A DNA stretch of 8,280 nucleotides from CAMBRF01 sp964404035 (GTDB lineage: Bacteria > Verrucomicrobiota > Kiritimatiellia > CAIKKV01 > CAITUY01): the NCBI GenBank assembly GCA_964404035.1, contig CAYOIT010000191.1, positions 1-8,280 of the forward strand, given 5' to 3'. Below, in pieces: positions 5,610-8,280 of this stretch (positions are counted from its first letter, which is position 1; each line of letters begins with the position of its first letter). The notes under the pieces were generated by a model that saw only the letters and a list, made by a program, of their open reading frames with translations, had not been told where the DNA came from and made no database searches. The translations under genes and the position numbers were made by a program.

Positions 5610-7544
5610 TCACCGGAACTTGAACGAGGTACCCGGCGCCCCTTTCCAGACCGACAGCGAATCGTAAGTCTGAATCTCCTGCGCATCGAGCATCCCGTCG
5701 TTGTCCAGGTCCGCCGTCAGGCCGGTGGCAATCCCGCTGGTGATCCGGACGTTGTCGAGATAGGCGCTACCCTTGGGACTCTGCGCCCGGAAACTGCCGT
5801 AACTGGGAATCGCCGCCCCGGCGGGAAACGGCAACTGCTGGCACACGATCTTGCCGCCAACAAAGACGGCCGCACGATGGCTGTCGAAGTTCAGAAAGAC
5901 CGTCACCCGGGTGTAGGAACCGACGGCCATCGCCATCACGTTGCTGCCATCGAGCGAATTGCTGCAAACCATCCACGCCCCCGCGTTCCACACGTTCAGG
6001 AGCCCGTTGGTCCCAACGTAACTCAGGAACGTGTAACTGTTGGTATTCACGGTCGTCGGCGCCTCACCCAAGACGGGTTTGACGGCGAAATCCGTCCAGA
6101 TCTTCGGCTGTCCCGTGCTGGTGATCCGGTTGGACAGTACGGAACTGTCCGGCACCACCACCCCCTGCGAACCGCCCGTTCCCTGGGTTGCCTGCACCAG
6201 CACACCGGTACTCGAGACGCCCCATCCGCGGAAACCCAGGTTCGCCACCTGACTGTCGGCGGCATAGAGTTCGAAGTCGTCGATAAAATCCAGCCTGACC
6301 CGCGCCTGCGTGTCCCAATTATTGGTGATGCTGAAGGTGCCAGTCATGTCGACACCCGACAAGGGTACCCACAACCGCCCGCCCGAGAAGTCGAGGTGGC
6401 CGGTTCCGTTCGTCGGCACGCTGAGGACCGTTGCCACCGTAACAGTGCCGGCCCCGCTGACCACCACGGCCCCCAGCACAGTTGCCGAACCGAGATTCAC
6501 AGCGCCCCCAAAGGTCACGGTGGCATTGGCGGCCACGGAGAGATTGCTGCACGTCAAGGACTGGTTGAACGTCACCACGGCATTCGCACCAATGGTGACG
6601 TTGCTCCAGACCGTCCCGCCCTGGAAAGCCACGGTCACCCCCGGCCCGATCGTCAGGCTGCCGCTATTGGTGAAGGACTGCCCGCTAAAGGTCACGCTGT
6701 TGGTGACCGTCACGTCTTCCACATACAGCCCCCCGTAGACGTAGAACAGATCGCGCGGTCGCCAGACATTCAGGGCCGCCTGAATCGTCGCAAAGCCGGG
6801 ATAGCCCGGTCCGACGCCGACATACATGGTGCGCGCCACGTACCCGTAGGTCTGCAATTCCGCGGCATCGGCCCCGTCAATACCGTTCAGATTGTTCGTC
6901 AGCCGTGCGGTGGCGTAGGTCGCCTGGATGTAGGCATCGTCCAGCCAGGCATCGCCGGACGCCCCGGTCATTCGGAAGGAGCCGTAGTTGGCGAAGGCGC
7001 CGAGGAAGGGCAGATCCTGAATCACCACCTGATCGTTGAGCAGGATGGCGACGGTCTGGTTCGAGAAGTTCTGACAAATGGAGACGTCCGCAAACACCCC
7101 GTTGGTCACTTTGGCCACCGTCTGCCCCCACACGTCGTTGCTGCACGCCAGCCACCCGCCGTTGGTCCACACGTGCAGGCACCCGTTCGTCCCGAAATAC
7201 TGGACGGTGGCCACCCCGTTGGTGGCGCTGAACGGCGGCGGATCGCCGAGACACGGCGCCACGCGGACATCGGTCCACACCACGCTCGGGCTCGTCGCCG
7301 CCACGACATTCGAAAGCTCGCTACCCCTGGGAACCAGAATGGAGTGCGGTGCCGACCACGCGTTACCGGTCGCCACCACCACACTATCGGTCGATGCCTG
7401 CCACTGCTCCAGCGCCGTTACGAAGGTGGCGCCGTTCGTGAACGGCGCCGCATCGAAGTTGTGATCGATGTAGCCGGCCCGCCCGGTCGCGACCCATCCT
7501 AGGAGCGCGAGCGCCCCCAGTCCGATCGTGTAAATTCTATTCAT
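5610..7544 (-). CDS. Secreted protein: two LamG-like/EF-hand modules around a 19-residue beta-solenoid
   Basis: This is a 644-residue exported protein. The ATG at 7542-7544 has GGAGGAG just upstream and opens a clear signal peptide (MNRIYTIGLGALALLGWVATGRAG, cleavage near residue 23); the longer open frame upstream codes for nothing of this kind. Residues about 28-235 and 422-628 are diverged copies of one module, a LamG-like (concanavalin-fold) beta-sandwich followed by an EF-hand-like loop. Matching landmarks are VWTDVRVAPCLGDPP/IWTDFAVKPVLGEAP, FGTNGCLHVW/VGTNGLLNVW and NYGSFR/SYGSFR. The second loop DLDNDGMLDAQE (612-623) is a good calcium site; the first (218-229) has lost key acids. Between them, after FATIQAAL (251-258), lie three exact 19-residue repeats (297-353), a beta-solenoid. 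There is no sorting signal or membrane anchor at the C-terminus. No catalytic motif is seen; carbohydrate or cell-surface binding is inferred. Confidence 0.85.
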   Translation of the reverse strand: MNRIYTIGLGALALLGWVATGRAGYIDHNFDAAPFTNGATFVTALEQWQASTDSVVVATGNAWSAPHSILVPRGSELSNVVAATSPSVVWTDVRVAPCLGDPPPFSATNGVATVQYFGTNGCLHVWTNGGWLACSNDVWGQTVAKVTNGVFADVSICQNFSNQTVAILLNDQVVIQDLPFLGAFANYGSFRMTGASGDAWLDDAYIQATYATARLTNNLNGIDGADAAELQTYGYVARTMYVGVGPGYPGFATIQAALNVWRPRDLFYVYGGLYVEDVTVTNSVTFSGQSFTNSGSLTIGPGVTVAFQGGTVWSNVTIGANAVVTFNQSLTCSNLSVAANATVTFGGAVNLGSATVLGAVVVSGAGTVTVATVLSVPTNGTGHLDFSGGRLWVPLSGVDMTGTFSITNNWDTQARVRLDFIDDFELYAADSQVANLGFRGWGVSSTGVLVQATQGTGGSQGVVVPDSSVLSNRITSTGQPKIWTDFAVKPVLGEAPTTVNTNSYTFLSYVGTNGLLNVWNAGAWMVCSNSLDGSNVMAMAVGSYTRVTVFLNFDSHRAAVFVGGKIVCQQLPFPAGAAIPSYGSFRAQSPKGSAYLDNVRITSGIATGLTADLDNDGMLDAQEIQTYDSLSVWKGAPGTSFKFR

Positions 7545-7546
7545 GA

Positions 7547-7553
7547 CTCCTCC
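7547..7553 (-). promoter_or_regulatory. Ribosome binding site of the 644-residue secreted protein
   Basis: The minus strand reads GGAGGAG shortly before the ATG at 7542-7544. Together with the signal peptide right after this ATG, it shows that the 43 codons upstream in the same frame are not translated as part of this protein. Confidence 0.7.
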
Positions 7554-7570
7554 GTCCCTTTCCGGAATGG

Positions 7571-8224
7571 TCATTGACAAGACAACACCGTGCCACGAAG
7601 CCGTTCTGTGACCACCACCGTGTTGCCCACGATCAGCACCTTCTCCTCGCTTAGCGAACCGGTAAGCGTCCACCCGCTCACACCGCTCAGGGCCACCAGG
7701 TTGGTCGAGGTCAGGATCGTGAACGGCAGCGTCGGCTTGGCGGGGCCGACGGTGGTCACGGTCGCCGACGCCGGCAGCGTCACCGTGCCGTTCACCACCA
7801 CCGTGTCGTTGGTGGTCCCGTCGTAGTCACAGACGAGGCGGGCGTCTTCCGCCAGGGTCACATTGCCGACGACTGTGAACGTCGCCACGGCGCCGGGGGT
7901 CGAGCCGGCGTCCAGGTTTCCGTTCGCCGCCATCGCGACGCTGCCGGTGATGGTACCCGAGCCGCCGAGGACGCCGCCGCCACCCACACTCAGTCCGGAC
8001 CCGCCGGTGGTGAAACTCATGTTGTTAACCATGAACCGGCCGTTGATGGTCGTCAGGCTGGTGCCAATCGTGTTGATCCCACCGCCGTTCTCGAGGTACA
8101 CGGCGGCATTGGTGTTGATCGTCGCGAGGTTGCTGCCGGTTAAGTAGATTGATTTTGTGTAACCGAGCGCTCCGGATCCGGGAAGCGACGCCTTCCACGT
8201 GCCGCCATTCAGACTGGTACCGGA
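7571..8224 (-). CDS. C-terminal part of a PATR / autotransporter-associated beta-strand repeat protein, probably 5'-truncated
   Basis: The frame is open for 217 codons after an in-frame TGA at 8225-8227. It contains no ATG, only a GTG at 8099-8101 and a few internal ATGs, but it reads like one continuous beta-strand protein from its first codons (SLNGGTW, YLTGSNLATINTNAA), so even the GTG would start mid-domain. Residues about 82-150 (GGGGVLGGSGTITG, then NLDAGSTPGAVATFTVVGNV, then DTVVVNGTVTL) match the passenger-associated transport repeat (PATR) pattern of Gly-rich turn, 'G.L..G.SPG' and a beta-strand pair. It ends in a WTLTGSLSEEKVLIVGN segment with no beta-barrel domain. The missing N-terminal part, including a signal peptide, is probably lost or lies beyond foreign DNA at the right edge. 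The stop is 26 bases upstream of the next start, so the two genes were probably co-transcribed. If the GTG is used, the product would be 176 residues. Confidence 0.7.
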   Translation of the reverse strand, partial: SGTSLNGGTWKASLPGSGALGYTKSIYLTGSNLATINTNAAVYLENGGGINTIGTSLTTINGRFMVNNMSFTTGGSGLSVGGGGVLGGSGTITGSVAMAANGNLDAGSTPGAVATFTVVGNVTLAEDARLVCDYDGTTNDTVVVNGTVTLPASATVTTVGPAKPTLPFTILTSTNLVALSGVSGWTLTGSLSEEKVLIVGNTVVVTERLRGTVLSCQ

Positions 8225-8227
8225 TCA

Positions 8228-8280
8228 CTACTGTCCGGTTTAATTTTGCGTGACCTTGATATTGGCCTTATTTGACGGGC
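8228..8280. mobile_element. Possible insertion-sequence end or other foreign DNA at right edge
   Basis: These 53 bases are about 45% G+C, clearly lower than the coding DNA beside them. The beta-strand reading frame stops exactly at the junction (TGA 8225-8227). ACCGGA (8219-8224) and TCCGGT (8234-8239) form a perfect 6-bp inverted repeat across it. An insertion-sequence terminus would explain all three points, but no transposase is inside the window and the identification is tentative. Confidence 0.35.

Noticed and set aside
5877..7502. 541-codon open frame on the plus strand
   Set aside because: It lies entirely antisense to the 644-residue secreted protein, has a composition very rich in His, Arg, Gly and Pro, and shows no domain or start signal. 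It is a shadow of GC-rich coding DNA.
8099..8101. GTG as the true start of the PATR-type gene
   Set aside because: No Shine-Dalgarno precedes it, and coherent beta-strand sequence continues for about 41 codons upstream in the same frame, so it is more likely an internal valine.

Overview
The window is GC-rich bacterial DNA in which every gene I can support lies on the minus strand, so transcription runs right to left. The gene types are large secreted beta-helix proteins, a LamG-like/EF-hand surface protein, an autotransporter-associated beta-strand repeat, Asp-box and clan GH-A carbohydrate enzymes, and palindromic intergenic repeats. Together they suggest a polysaccharide-degrading member of the PVC group (Planctomycetes, Verrucomicrobia, Kiritimatiellae or Lentisphaerae-like). 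This placement is inference from gene style; there is no marker gene to prove it.

Right part (8280 to 5610, in transcription order). About 50 AT-richer bases at the right edge look like foreign DNA, possibly an insertion-sequence end. They abut an open frame with no usable start that encodes the C-terminal part of a PATR-type beta-strand repeat protein (7571-8224). Only 26 bases later comes a 644-residue secreted protein (5610-7544) with a duplicated LamG-like plus EF-hand module flanking a beta-solenoid of exact 19-residue repeats.

Middle (5609 to 5136). A 474-base intergenic stretch is almost entirely structured repeat. It has a 7 x 7-base tandem repeat next to the stop codon, a truncated small palindrome, and two copies of a hairpin module. 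The paired hairpin stems are identical between copies, and the differences in the two compact hairpin types are confined to their 6-base loops.

Left part (5135 to 1). A cytoplasmic clan GH-A glycoside hydrolase (3807-5135) is followed by a gap holding a compact double-hairpin palindrome (3725-3778). Next come a ten-helix DMT/EamA transporter (2589-3641) and a cytoplasmic Asp-box (sialidase-like) protein (1330-2592) joined by an ATGA overlap. Last is a secreted right-handed beta-helix protein with a FlgD-Ig-like domain (1-1283) that runs off the left edge. These four genes look like one carbohydrate-use cluster: the secreted beta-helix protein would act outside, the transporter would move a small product, and the GH-A and Asp-box proteins would act on it inside. 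The substrate cannot be read from the sequence.

The most unusual content is the repeat DNA: hairpins with constant stems and variable loops, and a palindrome that can fold either as one long hairpin or as two hairpins with mutually complementary loops. No RNA genes or CRISPR array were seen.
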